Positions 17,030 to 25,488 of a DNA stretch of 64,000 nt are shown here, piece after piece (position 1 is the stretch's first letter; every line of letters begins with the position of its first letter). Made by a program: the position numbers and the translations under genes. The stretch lies in contig JALHJB010000012.1 of the NCBI GenBank assembly GCA_022839745.1, positions 11,083 to 75,082 on the forward strand, given 5' to 3'. The stretch is from Actinomycetes bacterium (GTDB lineage: Bacteria; Actinomycetota; Coriobacteriia; Anaerosomatales; Anaerosomataceae). Under the pieces are notes generated by a model. The model was given only the letters and a program-made list of their open reading frames with translations. It searched no databases and was not told the DNA's origin.

Positions 17030-17087
17030 CAGACCCGCCTGCTAGGGTCTGCCCAGGGGCACAGGAGCAGTGCGGCGGAGACGCCGC
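17030..17087 (+). other. Two hairpins in the leader of the small hypothetical gene
   Basis: CAGACCC (17030-17036) pairs with GGGTCTG (17045-17051), and GCGGCG (17072-17077) pairs with CGCCGC (17082-17087) around a GAGA loop. They lie 22-79 bp before the start of a 98-residue gene. The first may end transcripts coming from gatB; the second may sit in the small gene's 5' leader. Both uses are guesses. Confidence 0.4.
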
Positions 17088-17108
17088 GGACACCAGGGGG
17101 TGTACCCG

Positions 17109-17405
17109 ATGCAGGATGAGAATGGTTGTCGTGCGGAGAGGAGAATGGAGCGGGCGGGGTCGGATGGAATAGCCGTAGGTATCGATGCGATAGGGCTGGA
17201 GCCGCCGGACTCGGTGGACACGCTTCTGGAGGCACACGCCGCCATCGTGGCGGAGATCCGGGTGCGTGCCGCGCAGCCTGATCTGGATGGGCGTGATCTC
17301 GTGGTGCTTGCGAAGACGTTGACGGCGCTGGAGTCAGCAATCGAGATCGTTGCCGACGATCCGGTGGGAAGCATCCGTGGGTGTGGTCTGGGAATGGGGA
17401 CATGA
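17109..17405 (+). CDS. Small hypothetical protein, largely helical
   Basis: A 98-residue protein I do not recognise. After a polar N-terminus the sequence is helical and heptad-like (SVDTLLEAHAAIVAEIRVRAA, then LVVLAKTLTALESAIEIVAD), with no signal peptide or membrane segment. The ATG at 17109 follows an AGGGGGT; a GTG at 17100 is an alternative. Support as a real gene comes from that site, the leader hairpins and the strong terminator just beyond the stop. Codon third positions are GC-rich like its neighbours. It may equally be a local accessory gene confined to this lineage. Confidence 0.5.
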   Translation: MQDENGCRAERRMERAGSDGIAVGIDAIGLEPPDSVDTLLEAHAAIVAEIRVRAAQPDLDGRDLVVLAKTLTALESAIEIVADDPVGSIRGCGLGMGT

Positions 17406-17410
17406 TCCAC

Positions 17411-17450
17411 GGGCAGGGCGCCCGATGTCACATCACCGGGCGCCCTGCCT
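17411..17450. terminator. Bidirectional hairpin terminator
   Basis: GCAGGGCGCCCG (17413-17424) and CGGGCGCCCTGC (17437-17448) are perfect 12-bp arms around a 12-nt loop. It lies between two convergent genes, the small hypothetical on the plus strand and the membrane protein on the minus strand, and so can serve both. Confidence 0.7.
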
Positions 17451-17482
17451 CGTACTCATCGCCAGGGGTGCGAAGTCCCGCG

Positions 17483-17815
17483 CTACGAGCCGAACACCGC
17501 GTCGAGCTGCTGTTCGCCCACCGACTTCAGCACCTGAGCGCGTGCGATAGGGTCGAGTGAGGCGAGCTCCTCGGTTATACGCTCCTCGGCCTCCTCGATA
17601 CGCTCGCTGCGCTGGTCGAGCAGCACGTTCGCGAGCAGCACCACGCCCAGCCCGAGGATCGCGCCCGGAATCGCCCAGGCGAAGAAGCCCCGACGTCTGC
17701 GAGTGAGCGTGAGTGCGCCTACCAGCAGCCCGCCGCCGATGACCGCTGCCGCAGTTGCGGCTTCGACCTGTGCACCTTCAGACAGCGACTCGCGCCACTG
17801 GTCGATCGCTTCCAT
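17483..17815 (-). CDS. Hypothetical small membrane protein
   Basis: A 110-residue protein with two hydrophobic helices (AATAAAVIGGGLLVGALTL and WAIPGAILGLGVVLLANVLL) separated by a very basic RRRRGFF loop, then a charged C-terminal helix (EERITEELASLDP). The layout predicts a hairpin membrane protein with a cytoplasmic basic turn or tail. No family is recognised. The ATG at 17815 follows GGGAG; an open extension upstream is ignored as it is rich in unlikely residues. It is a single gene, divergent from the MFS transporter. Confidence 0.6.
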   Translation of the reverse strand: MEAIDQWRESLSEGAQVEAATAAAVIGGGLLVGALTLTRRRRGFFAWAIPGAILGLGVVLLANVLLDQRSERIEEAEERITEELASLDPIARAQVLKSVGEQQLDAVFGS

Positions 17816-17952
17816 GTGGACTCCCTTCGACGGTGCTCTGAGCAGTATGTTCCCAGGGGTGCCAGAAGGTGTGCATGCGCTTGGATCCGTATCGCTGTCA
17901 CGCTCACCACGTGCGCTACACTGCCACTCGACAGCGTGACGACGGGAGATCG

Positions 17953-19197
17953 ATGGGCGAGGATACCAGCACGGCCGCGTGGGCGCCTCCACGCAGAAGC
18001 GTTATCGCCTGGGTGCTCTATGACCTCGCCAACACCACCTTCGCCCTCGGCGTAGGGAGCCGGTACTTCGGCCTGTGGCTGATCGAGGAACGCGGGGGCT
18101 CCGATTGGATGCTCTCGGCCGCGATCATCCCCGCGATGGTGGCGGTCATCATCCTGGGCCCGTGGATCGGCGCCCTCACCGATCACGCTGGCAGGCGTCT
18201 GCCATACCTGATCGGCTCCACGATCGTGTGCGTGGCGGCTACGGCGCTCCTGGCCACCTGGGGCGTGGTGCCCTCGCTCGTGCTGTACGCCATCGGCACC
18301 GTCGGCTTCCATCTTGGGGCGCTCGTCTACGACGCGCTCCTGCCCGACGTGAGTACCGAGCGCACCCGGGGGCTCATCTCAGGGCTGGGCGTGGCCATCG
18401 GCTATGCGGGTTCGGCGCTCGCACTGGGCATCGGCATCTACCTGCTGCCGAGGGCCGGGTACGCGGCCGTGTTCCGCGCGCTCGCGGTCGCATTCTTGCT
18501 GTTCGCGCTGCCGGCGTTCGTGTGGATCAGGGAGCGTCCGCGCGTCCCGCGTGACGGCGCGCCGCCCGCGGTCACGAGCGTGTTCACCGCGATGGTCGAT
18601 GCCTGGAAGAGCGCGGCCGGGCATCAGGGCGTGGTGCGGTTCCTGATCGGCCGATTCCTGTATACCGACGCGATCAACACGGTGTTCCTCTTCAACGCGA
18701 TCTTCGCCAAGATGGAGCTTGGCTTCACCGACGCGCAGACCGACCGTCTCGCCCTGCTGGGCATCGTGTGCGCGGGCCTGGGCGCGGTCATCGCCGGGAG
18801 GCTTGCCGACCGCTTCGGCTCGAAGCGCATGTTGCTCGCAGCGCTCGGCTCGCAGATCGTCGGCCTCGCGGCGGCGGTGATCGCCGCGGTAAGCGGGGTT
18901 CAGGCGATCGGTTGGCTCGTGGCTGTGGGTGGGGGCGCGGGCATCGGCGGCGCCTGGGCTGCCGACCGCGTGCTCATGACGCAGCTCTCACCGGCTGACA
19001 AACTCGGTGAGTTCTTCGGCCTGTACGCGATCGTCGGGCGGTTCGCCACGGTGCTGGGCCCGTTCGTGTGGGCGCTCATCGCCGACGTGATGGGACTCGG
19101 CCGCACGTGGGCGCTGGCGTCGCTAGGTCTGTTCATCGTCGCGTCGGTGCTCGTTCTTCGCGGCGTCAATCCACCCGCGAGTCAGACGGAGGTGTGA
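17953..19197 (+). CDS. MFS transporter, UMF1/Atg22-like
   Basis: A 414-residue, 12-helix major facilitator of the UMF1 type related to yeast Atg22. The opening WVLYDLANTTFALGV is the family hallmark. Loop 2-3 carries GALTDHAGRR, and the second half repeats it as GRLADRFGSKR. Bacterial members are unassigned; Atg22 exports amino acids from the vacuole, so a small-metabolite exporter is plausible but unproven. The ATG at 17953 follows GGGAG. A GNAT gene starts within a few bases of the stop, so the two are probably co-transcribed. Confidence 0.82.
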   Translation: MGEDTSTAAWAPPRRSVIAWVLYDLANTTFALGVGSRYFGLWLIEERGGSDWMLSAAIIPAMVAVIILGPWIGALTDHAGRRLPYLIGSTIVCVAATALLATWGVVPSLVLYAIGTVGFHLGALVYDALLPDVSTERTRGLISGLGVAIGYAGSALALGIGIYLLPRAGYAAVFRALAVAFLLFALPAFVWIRERPRVPRDGAPPAVTSVFTAMVDAWKSAAGHQGVVRFLIGRFLYTDAINTVFLFNAIFAKMELGFTDAQTDRLALLGIVCAGLGAVIAGRLADRFGSKRMLLAALGSQIVGLAAAVIAAVSGVQAIGWLVAVGGGAGIGGAWAADRVLMTQLSPADKLGEFFGLYAIVGRFATVLGPFVWALIADVMGLGRTWALASLGLFIVASVLVLRGVNPPASQTEV

Positions 19198-19202
19198 TCG
19201 CT

Positions 19203-20051
19203 GTGCCAGACTTCCCGTTGGTGACGCTCGGCCTCGCCCGCCGCATCGAGCGGATGGGCGTGGATGACCTTGCTGCGTATGCGGCCGAGGCACGCTCGAG
19301 CGGCATCTACCCTGATGCGACGACGTTTCGCTTGGGCGGCGGCGGGGCGTACTGGTATAGCCCCGGCAACATCGTGAACGGGTCGTTCGGCCTCGGCATG
19401 AACGGTCCTGTAGAGCAAGAGGAGATCGCGGCGCTGATCGCGTTCTTCGAGGACCATGGTGAGCCGGCGAAGGTGGACGTGTGCTCCTACGCGGACCCCT
19501 CGCTCAGGCGATGGCTTGCCGAGTACGGGTTCGTTGCCACCGACTTCGAGACGGTGCTGTATCAGCCGCTCGGTGCGGGCGTGGCCGAAGGGGACGGCTC
19601 GGTTGCAGGCGCGGCGGATGGCACGCCCGAGGTGCGTCTGGCATCCACTGCAGCCGAGCGCGAGCTGTGGGCCACGCTCGAGGCGCGCGGCTTCATGGAC
19701 GATGCTGCCGACGAGGCCGGTCTCATCCTGGCCCGGGCCATCGCGCTTCGCACGGATTCCTTGCCGTTCATCGGCTATCTGGACGGCGAGCCCGCCGGTA
19801 CCGGGATGCTCGTGATCAAAGACAGTGTGGCGATGTTCAACGGCGACTCCACGCTGCCAGCCATGCGCGGTCGCGGCGTGCAGACCGCGATCCTCGCGCA
19901 CCGGCTCGCGTATGCGCGCGAAGCGGGGTGCGACCTCGCGGTGATCGAGGCGTCGCCGGGCGGCATCTCCGAGCGCAACCAGCAGCGCGCCGGGTTCCGC
20001 GTCGCGTACACGCGTGTGTCGCTGGAGAGGCCGCGCAAGCCTCTCTCGTAG
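19203..20051 (+). CDS. GNAT-family N-acetyltransferase
   Basis: A 282-residue protein whose C-terminal 130 residues form a GNAT domain. AGTGMLVIKDSVAMFNGDSTLPAMRGRGVQTAI contains the acetyl-CoA-binding pattern (R-G-R-G-V-Q-T), and the strand GCDLAVIEASPGGISERNQQRAGF is the usual N-x-x-x-x-x-x-x-G-F end. The N-terminal half (IYWYSPGN-like and FGLGMNGPV segments) looks like a degenerate second GNAT fold, as in tandem GNAT proteins. The substrate is unknown. I used GTG at 19203, which has GGAGG 10 bp upstream; the GTG at 19194 is too close to that site. It is coupled to the MFS gene. Confidence 0.75.
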   Translation: MPDFPLVTLGLARRIERMGVDDLAAYAAEARSSGIYPDATTFRLGGGGAYWYSPGNIVNGSFGLGMNGPVEQEEIAALIAFFEDHGEPAKVDVCSYADPSLRRWLAEYGFVATDFETVLYQPLGAGVAEGDGSVAGAADGTPEVRLASTAAERELWATLEARGFMDDAADEAGLILARAIALRTDSLPFIGYLDGEPAGTGMLVIKDSVAMFNGDSTLPAMRGRGVQTAILAHRLAYAREAGCDLAVIEASPGGISERNQQRAGFRVAYTRVSLERPRKPLS

Positions 20052-20109
20052 CAGGTCACCCCGCCTCGCTATACTGGTTCCGATGGCAGCCGTCCGAGGA
20101 GGTATCCGC

Positions 20110-20997
20110 ATGACCGAACGACCCACAGTCGCATTCGTCGGCACCGGCGTGATGGGTGCGGCGATGGCCGGTCACCTGCTCGATGCGGGATTCCCGCTGG
20201 TGGTGCACAACCGCACATGCGTGAAGGCCGAGCCGCTTCTCGACAAGGGCGCCGAGTGGGCCGAGTCCGCAGGCGCGGCCGCCGCCCGTGCGGACATCAC
20301 GATCACGATCGTCGGCTACCCACACGACGTGGAGCAGGTGTACCTCGGCCCTGCTGGCATCGTGGATGAGGCTCCGGCCGGAGCACTGCTGATCGACATG
20401 ACCACGTCCACGCCCACGCTCGCCGTGCGCATCGCGCAGGCGGCGGCCTCCCGCGGCCTCATCGCGCTCGATGCGCCGGTCTCAGGGGGCGATGTGGGCG
20501 CGCGCAACGCCACGCTCACCATCATGGCGGGCGGCGATCGGGCCGGATTCGAGCGCGCGCTGCCGCTCTTCGAGGTGATGGGCAAGACGTACTCGCACAT
20601 GGGCGGCCCCGGCGCGGGACAGCACACCAAGATGGCCAACCAGATCGGCATCGCGGGCACGATGCTCGGTCTGATCGAGGCGCTGCAGTACGCCAAAGCC
20701 GCCGGGCTCGACCTCGAGAAGACCCACGCCGCGCTTGCGGGCGGCGGCGCCAACTCATGGTCGTGGGGCGCGTACGGGCCGAGGATCCTGGCGGGCGACT
20801 TTGCCCCCGGCTTCTTCGTGAAGCACTTCGTGAAGGACCTGCGTATAGCGATCGAGGAGGCGCATGCCCGCGGCCTGACACTTCCCGGGCTCGAGCTTGC
20901 CGAGCGGTTGTACTCGCGGCTCATGGAGGCCGATGGGGCCGAGTTCGGCACTCAGGCGTTGTGGCTCCTCTATGAACGGGGAGATGCACAGGGGTAG
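20110..20997 (+). CDS. NAD(P)-dependent beta-hydroxyacid dehydrogenase (3-hydroxyisobutyrate dehydrogenase family)
   Basis: A 295-residue member of the HIBADH / tartronate semialdehyde reductase family. It has the N-terminal dinucleotide motif FVGTGVMGAAMAGHLLDAG, the substrate loop DAPVSGGDVGA, the catalytic-lysine helix GAGQHTKMANQ, and the second domain FFVKHFVKDLRIA. Such enzymes oxidise beta-hydroxyacids or reduce the semialdehydes in the cytosol; the exact substrate cannot be set from sequence. GAGGAGG precedes the ATG, and a TATACT about 40 bp upstream may be its -10 box. No pathway neighbours are seen. Confidence 0.85.
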   Translation: MTERPTVAFVGTGVMGAAMAGHLLDAGFPLVVHNRTCVKAEPLLDKGAEWAESAGAAAARADITITIVGYPHDVEQVYLGPAGIVDEAPAGALLIDMTTSTPTLAVRIAQAAASRGLIALDAPVSGGDVGARNATLTIMAGGDRAGFERALPLFEVMGKTYSHMGGPGAGQHTKMANQIGIAGTMLGLIEALQYAKAAGLDLEKTHAALAGGGANSWSWGAYGPRILAGDFAPGFFVKHFVKDLRIAIEEAHARGLTLPGLELAERLYSRLMEADGAEFGTQALWLLYERGDAQG

Positions 20998-21076
20998 GGT
21001 CACGGGAGCACGGAACGCACGTGCGGGGGCGGCTCCCGGGTGGTCAGGACGCGAAGTCACGAATGGGAGGGTCGTC

Positions 21077-21787
21077 ATGGCGGACAGCGTGGGAGCGGGT
21101 GTGGCGGTCAGGCTCGGTGAGTTCGTCGCGGCGCACGCACAGACCGACACCGGCGGGACGTGGCAGCTCGAGAGCAAGAAGATGCTCGAGATCAAGCTCG
21201 ACAACAGCACCGTGTTCACCAAGCTCGGCGCGATGGTGGCCTACTACGGCCAGCTCGGCTTCGAACGCGCGGGCGCGGGTAGCGCGGGCAAGTTCCTGAA
21301 GACCATGGCGACCGGCGAGAAGGCCGCCACCACCAAGGTGACCGGCTCGGGCATCCTGTACTGCGCTGACCAGGGCAAAGAGATCACGATTCTCTACCTG
21401 GACAACGAGTCCATATTCGTGAACGGCAGCGATTGCCTCGCGTACTCGAACTCGCTCGCGTGGGACATAGTGTTCACCGGAGGCGCCAGCATGATGGCTG
21501 GCGGCCTCTTCTCGCTCAAGCTCTCAGGCACCGGCTACGTGGCGATCACCACGCATGGCAAGCCGCTCGTGCTCGGCGTGGGGCCAGGCTACCCGCTCTT
21601 CACCGACCCCAACGCCACGGTGGCGTGGTCCGACGGTCTGCAGACAACGGTGAAGGCCGACATGAACCTCAAGACGCTCATCGGCCGTGCGAGTGGCGAG
21701 ACGTTCCAGATGCGCTTCGACGGCCAGGGCTTCGTGGTGCTCCAGCCGTACGAAGAGATCGTAGTGGCGAGCGGCGGCGGATCGTGA
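21077..21787 (+). CDS. AIM24 family protein
   Basis: A 236-residue all-beta protein of the AIM24/TIGR00266 family. Features include KMLEIKLDNSTVFTKLGAMVAYYG near the start, the glycine-rich GGLFSLKLSGTGYVAITTHGKPLVL, and the DPNATVAWSDGLQ segment. Bacterial roles are not settled; yeast Aim24 supports mitochondrial inner-membrane organisation. The ATG follows GGGAGGG. The stop overlaps the next gene by one base (TGATG). There is no signal peptide. Confidence 0.85.
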   Translation: MADSVGAGVAVRLGEFVAAHAQTDTGGTWQLESKKMLEIKLDNSTVFTKLGAMVAYYGQLGFERAGAGSAGKFLKTMATGEKAATTKVTGSGILYCADQGKEITILYLDNESIFVNGSDCLAYSNSLAWDIVFTGGASMMAGGLFSLKLSGTGYVAITTHGKPLVLGVGPGYPLFTDPNATVAWSDGLQTTVKADMNLKTLIGRASGETFQMRFDGQGFVVLQPYEEIVVASGGGS

Positions 21788-22092
21788 TGGAGGTGCCAGC
21801 CGAGGGCACACGGGCCGCGGTGCCTCCGGAGGGCGGCAGAGTCTCGATCGAGATCGTGGAGATCCAAGGCACCGGCGTCTGCTCGGTCGGGCATGTGGTC
21901 GGTGACCGATGGGAGGTCAACTCCGCACTCGTGCCTACGGGCATCTGCGGCTGGGCGTACGCGGCGATGCTGCCGTTCCTGCAGCCGCTGCGCTTTGGCG
22001 GGAGCTTCCCCTGGGAGGACGCCGGCGAAGCGCTGGTCTGCTGTCCCGACCCGGCGAACCCCGTGGTGTTTCGGCTGAGGGTGATCGGGTAA
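21787..22092 (+). CDS. TIGR04076 family small protein
   Basis: A 101-residue protein of the TIGR04076 group. The pattern is an opening strand SIEIVEIQGTGVCSVGHVVGD, then CGWAYAAMLPFLQPLRFGG, and a final CPDPANPVVFRLRV. The conserved cysteines suggest metal or redox chemistry, but no function is assigned in the literature I know. The ATG at 21787 overlaps the AIM24 stop; the adjacent GTG at 21784 is a weaker choice. Inverted-repeat copy 3 begins 18 bp after the stop. Confidence 0.72.
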   Translation: MEVPAEGTRAAVPPEGGRVSIEIVEIQGTGVCSVGHVVGDRWEVNSALVPTGICGWAYAAMLPFLQPLRFGGSFPWEDAGEALVCCPDPANPVVFRLRVIG

Positions 22093-22109
22093 AGCTGACG
22101 ACGCCGGCC

Positions 22110-22189
22110 CCGGCGAGGGTAGACCACGCTTGCTGTCCTCGGCGCACAGGTCGCGCCTGCGGAGGCTGCGCTTAGGTCTCCCTCGCCGG
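22110..22189 (+). repeat. Intergenic inverted-repeat element, copy 3
   Basis: The outer arms CCGGCGAGGG-T-AGACC (22110-22125) and GGTCTCCCTCGCCGG (22175-22189) are complementary apart from one bulged base. The inner core GCTGTCCTCGGCGCACAG..CGCGCCTGCGGAGGC is shared with copies 1 and 2, 5.2 kb away, with two changes in the middle (GT for AC). It lies between two convergent genes and could end both transcripts. Confidence 0.8.
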
Positions 22190-22200
22190 TCCGGTTTCGA

Positions 22201-22683
22201 CTACTTCACATCAACGACCACGGCCAGCTCGGCCCGGTCCACGAAGTACGGGCGGTCCGGGGAGCCCATCGGGTCGTCCATCGAGAAGTCGAACTCACCG
22301 GCAACGCCCTTGTCGGCGTGCACGGCCACGATCAGCTTCTCGGTGGTGACGTCTTCGAGTGCGACCGCCACATCGAGCGATTCGCCCTCGGTCACATGCT
22401 GCAGGCCCACGCGCATGCCGGGCGTGCCGTCGTCATCGAGATGCACCACGAGCCACGCGTCGCTGGGGGAGAGCACGCGGTCGACGACGAGCTCATCAGC
22501 GGTCGCGGTGCCGGAGATCTCGAGCTGCGCGTCATCGGCGTCGGCCACGTAGCCCCACACGCCGTCGGCGGGGTGCGATCCGTCAGTAGAGGCGGTGGTG
22601 CAGCCGCTGAGAGCGAGCGCGCCCGCGGCGAGCACGCCAAGGATGGTGAGGGCCACCCGGCGCGCGAGAGATTCTGGGATCAT
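22201..22683 (-). CDS. Lipoprotein with a DUF7282-like beta domain, last gene of the copper operon
   Basis: A 160-residue lipoprotein. A basic start and hydrophobic segment end in the lipobox LALSGC. The mature part has VVDRVLSPSDAWLVVHLDDDGTPG followed by VTTEKLIVAVHAD, which resembles the DUF7282 extracellular beta-sandwich found in halophilic archaea and some bacteria. Short tandem cupredoxin-like strands are possible but no copper ligands are visible. AAAGGA precedes the ATG. It lies 53 bp after copA on the same strand, so it probably belongs to that operon. Its function is unknown. Confidence 0.68.
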   Translation of the reverse strand: MIPESLARRVALTILGVLAAGALALSGCTTASTDGSHPADGVWGYVADADDAQLEISGTATADELVVDRVLSPSDAWLVVHLDDDGTPGMRVGLQHVTEGESLDVAVALEDVTTEKLIVAVHADKGVAGEFDFSMDDPMGSPDRPYFVDRAELAVVVDVK

Positions 22684-22736
22684 CAGCAGGTCCTTTCACA
22701 TGCCCCGAACGCATACCGGGGCGAGTCTCGGTAGGT

Positions 22737-25466
22737 TCAGGCGTTCTTGGCCATGCTCGGCTTGAAGCGTCGCAGCATCAGCGAGCTGGTCACAACGCTC
22801 ACGGACGAGAGCGCCATCGCGGCGCCGGCGAGTTCCGGCTTGAGCAGGCCGAGGGCCGCCACCGGGATGCCGAGCGAGTTGTAGCCGAGCGCCCAGAAGA
22901 AGTTCTGGCGGATCTTGCGCATTGTGGCGCGGGAGAGTTCGATGGCCGTCACCACGTCACGCAGGTCGTTCTTGATGAGCACGATGCCGCCGGTCTCCAT
23001 GGCGATATCGGTACCCGCTCCCATGGCGATGCCCACGTCGGCCTGGGCGAGCGCCGGCGTGTCGTTGATGCCGTCACCCACCATCGCCACCGTGAGGCCG
23101 CGCGCCTGGAGCTTTGCGACCTCCTCGGCCTTGTGCTCAGGGAGCACCTCGGCGAGCACGTGGTCGGGCGCGATGCCCGCCTGTGCCGCGATGGCCTCGG
23201 CGGTGCGGCGGTTGTCGCCGGTGATCATGTAGACCTCGACGCCCATCTGCGTGAGTCGGGCGACCGCTTCTTTGGAGTTGCCCTTGAGCGTGTCCGCCAC
23301 TGCGATGATGCCGGCAAGCTTGGCGCCGTTCACGCCCACGAGCATGACCGTCTTGCCCTCGCTCTCGAGCGCGCCGATGCGGTCCTTGAAGCGGGCTATA
23401 TCGATGCCCTCAGCGGCCATGAGGCGCCGGTTGCCGAACGCCACATGCATGCCGTCGACCGTGCCCTCAACGCCATGACCGGGCACCGCCGCGAAGCCTT
23501 CCACGTGCGGCAGGTGCATCGCGCGCTCCTTGGCGTGCGCGATGAGCGACTCGGCCAGCGGATGCTCGCTCCCGCGCTCGAGGGCCGCCGCGAGCATGAA
23601 CACGCGATCGACGTCATGGCCTTCGGCGAGCTCGACATCGGTCACCACCGGCTTGCCGTGCGTGAGCGTGCCGGTCTTGTCGAAGACGATCGCCTCGATC
23701 TTGTACGCGGTCTCGAGCGCCTCGCCGCTCTTGATGAGGATGCCGTTCTCGGCGCCCTTGCCGGTGCCCACCATGATGGCGGTCGGCGTGGCCAGTCCGA
23801 GCGCGCAGGGGCACGCGATCACGACGACCGCCGTGCCGGCCAGCAGCGCCTTGATGAACGGCGTCACGTCGGCGTAGAAGGACGGGTCCACGAAGCGCGG
23901 CACCACGAGCAGCCACACCAGGAAGGTGAGCACGGCCAGGCCGACGACCACGGGAACGAACACCGCCGAGATGCGGTCTGCAAAGCGCTGCACGGGCGCC
24001 TTGGAGCCCTGCGCCTCCTCAACCAGCTTCACGATCTGTGCGAGCGCCGTCTCGGCACCGACCTTCGTGGCGCGGAACCGGAAGCTGCCGAGCTTGTTGA
24101 GCGTGGCGCCGATCACGGTATCGCCTTCGCGCTTCTCCACCGGGATCGATTCGCCGGTGAGCATCGATTCGTCAACCGCCGATGACCCCTCGGTCACCAC
24201 GCCGTCAACGGGGACCTTCTCGCCGGGGCGCACAACCACGATGTCGCCCACACGCACGTGCTCGACGGGGACGTCGACCTCGACGCCGTCGCGTACGACG
24301 CGCGCGGTCTTGGCCTGCAGGCCCATCAGCTTCTTGATGGCGTCGCCCGTCCGACCCTTGGCACGCGCCTCAAGGAGCTTGCCAAGGATCACGAACGTGA
24401 GCAACAACGCGCTTGTCTCGAAGAAGACCGGCTCGTTATGGAGAGCCGGGACGAAGGTTGCGGCCACACTGTAGAAGTACGCCGCCGACGTGCCGATGGC
24501 CACGAGCGTGTCCATGTTGCCGGTGCGGCGCTTCAAGGCGTGCCAGAAGCCGCGGTAGAACTGGGCTCCGGCGATCAGCTGCACCGGCGTTGCCAGTGCG
24601 AAGCTGAGGTACTTGAAGACCATCATCGGGTCCCACGCCCCACCGAAGGTGCTGGCGAGCAACTCGGAGACGATGAGCGGTATCGATTCCATGATGGACG
24701 GTACCATCAGGAGGAGCAGCGGTATCGAGAACGCGAGAGAGAACAGGAACAGCCGCTTCTGCCCGCGGATGTGCTTCTGCTGCGCCTCACGTTGCGCGTC
24801 GCCTGCGGTGCCGGGTGCGGCGTCCTCGTCGCGCGGCACGGCGTCGTAGCCCGCCGCGCGCACGGCGGACACGAGGTCGTCGACGGTGAGCATGTGCGGG
24901 TCGTAGGCCACGGTGGCGGTCTCTGCGGCAAGGTTCACCACGGCGCTGCCCACGCCGGGCATGCGCTGGAGCGTCCGCTCGATCACCGCCTGGCACGACG
25001 AGCACGTCATCCCGATGATGCCGAGCGAGGCCGATGCGGTGGCCGCGGCGGCGCTCGCCGCCATGATCGCGGGGTCGGGCGCGGGCGGCACGGTCGGGCA
25101 GGCGCCGGTGTCGCAGGAATCGTCGGCCTCGGCGTCATCGGCCGCGGTTGCAGCCGGAAGCGGTTCGTCGGGTGCGGTATCGACAGGTGAGGCGGCCTCA
25201 GGTGCCTCGCTCGCCGCCTCGGGTGTCTCCCACTCCACCTCCTCCAGCGTGACCGCGCTACCGTGGGGCGTGAACCCCGCGGCGACGATGGCCGACTCCA
25301 CGGACGCGGCGTCCACCGCGCCCTCGGCGGTGAAGATCGCAAAGCCCTCCTGCGCGTCGGCGGCCAGCACCGTCACGCCGGGTATCGCCGAGAGGTTCAT
25401 CGTGACGAGCCGCTCGCAGGCATGGCAGTGCATGCCGTCGATGTCGACCCGGTAGGTGTGTGTCAT
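22737..25466 (-). CDS. copA: Copper-translocating P1B-type ATPase with two heavy-metal-associated domains
   Basis: A 909-residue Cu(I) exporter. HMA domain 1 has GMHCHAC near residue 10. After a long Ala/Pro/acidic linker (about residues 75-135) containing an extra CDTGAC pair, HMA domain 2 has GMTCSSC. The ATPase core shows TGES (actuator), the CPC metal site in IACPCALG, DKTGTLT with the phosphorylated Asp, the SEHPLAE nucleotide motif, GDGINDTPAL, and the last-helix MALSSVSVV. The start used is the second ATG (25466), because the AGGAG site touches the first ATG at 25472. The cupredoxin genes upstream place it in copper efflux. The linker is longer than in E. coli or Bacillus CopA. Confidence 0.95.
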   Translation of the reverse strand: MTHTYRVDIDGMHCHACERLVTMNLSAIPGVTVLAADAQEGFAIFTAEGAVDAASVESAIVAAGFTPHGSAVTLEEVEWETPEAASEAPEAASPVDTAPDEPLPAATAADDAEADDSCDTGACPTVPPAPDPAIMAASAAAATASASLGIIGMTCSSCQAVIERTLQRMPGVGSAVVNLAAETATVAYDPHMLTVDDLVSAVRAAGYDAVPRDEDAAPGTAGDAQREAQQKHIRGQKRLFLFSLAFSIPLLLLMVPSIMESIPLIVSELLASTFGGAWDPMMVFKYLSFALATPVQLIAGAQFYRGFWHALKRRTGNMDTLVAIGTSAAYFYSVAATFVPALHNEPVFFETSALLLTFVILGKLLEARAKGRTGDAIKKLMGLQAKTARVVRDGVEVDVPVEHVRVGDIVVVRPGEKVPVDGVVTEGSSAVDESMLTGESIPVEKREGDTVIGATLNKLGSFRFRATKVGAETALAQIVKLVEEAQGSKAPVQRFADRISAVFVPVVVGLAVLTFLVWLLVVPRFVDPSFYADVTPFIKALLAGTAVVVIACPCALGLATPTAIMVGTGKGAENGILIKSGEALETAYKIEAIVFDKTGTLTHGKPVVTDVELAEGHDVDRVFMLAAALERGSEHPLAESLIAHAKERAMHLPHVEGFAAVPGHGVEGTVDGMHVAFGNRRLMAAEGIDIARFKDRIGALESEGKTVMLVGVNGAKLAGIIAVADTLKGNSKEAVARLTQMGVEVYMITGDNRRTAEAIAAQAGIAPDHVLAEVLPEHKAEEVAKLQARGLTVAMVGDGINDTPALAQADVGIAMGAGTDIAMETGGIVLIKNDLRDVVTAIELSRATMRKIRQNFFWALGYNSLGIPVAALGLLKPELAGAAMALSSVSVVTSSLMLRRFKPSMAKNA

Positions 25467-25488
25467 GGTCATCTCCTGAGTCCGGTGG

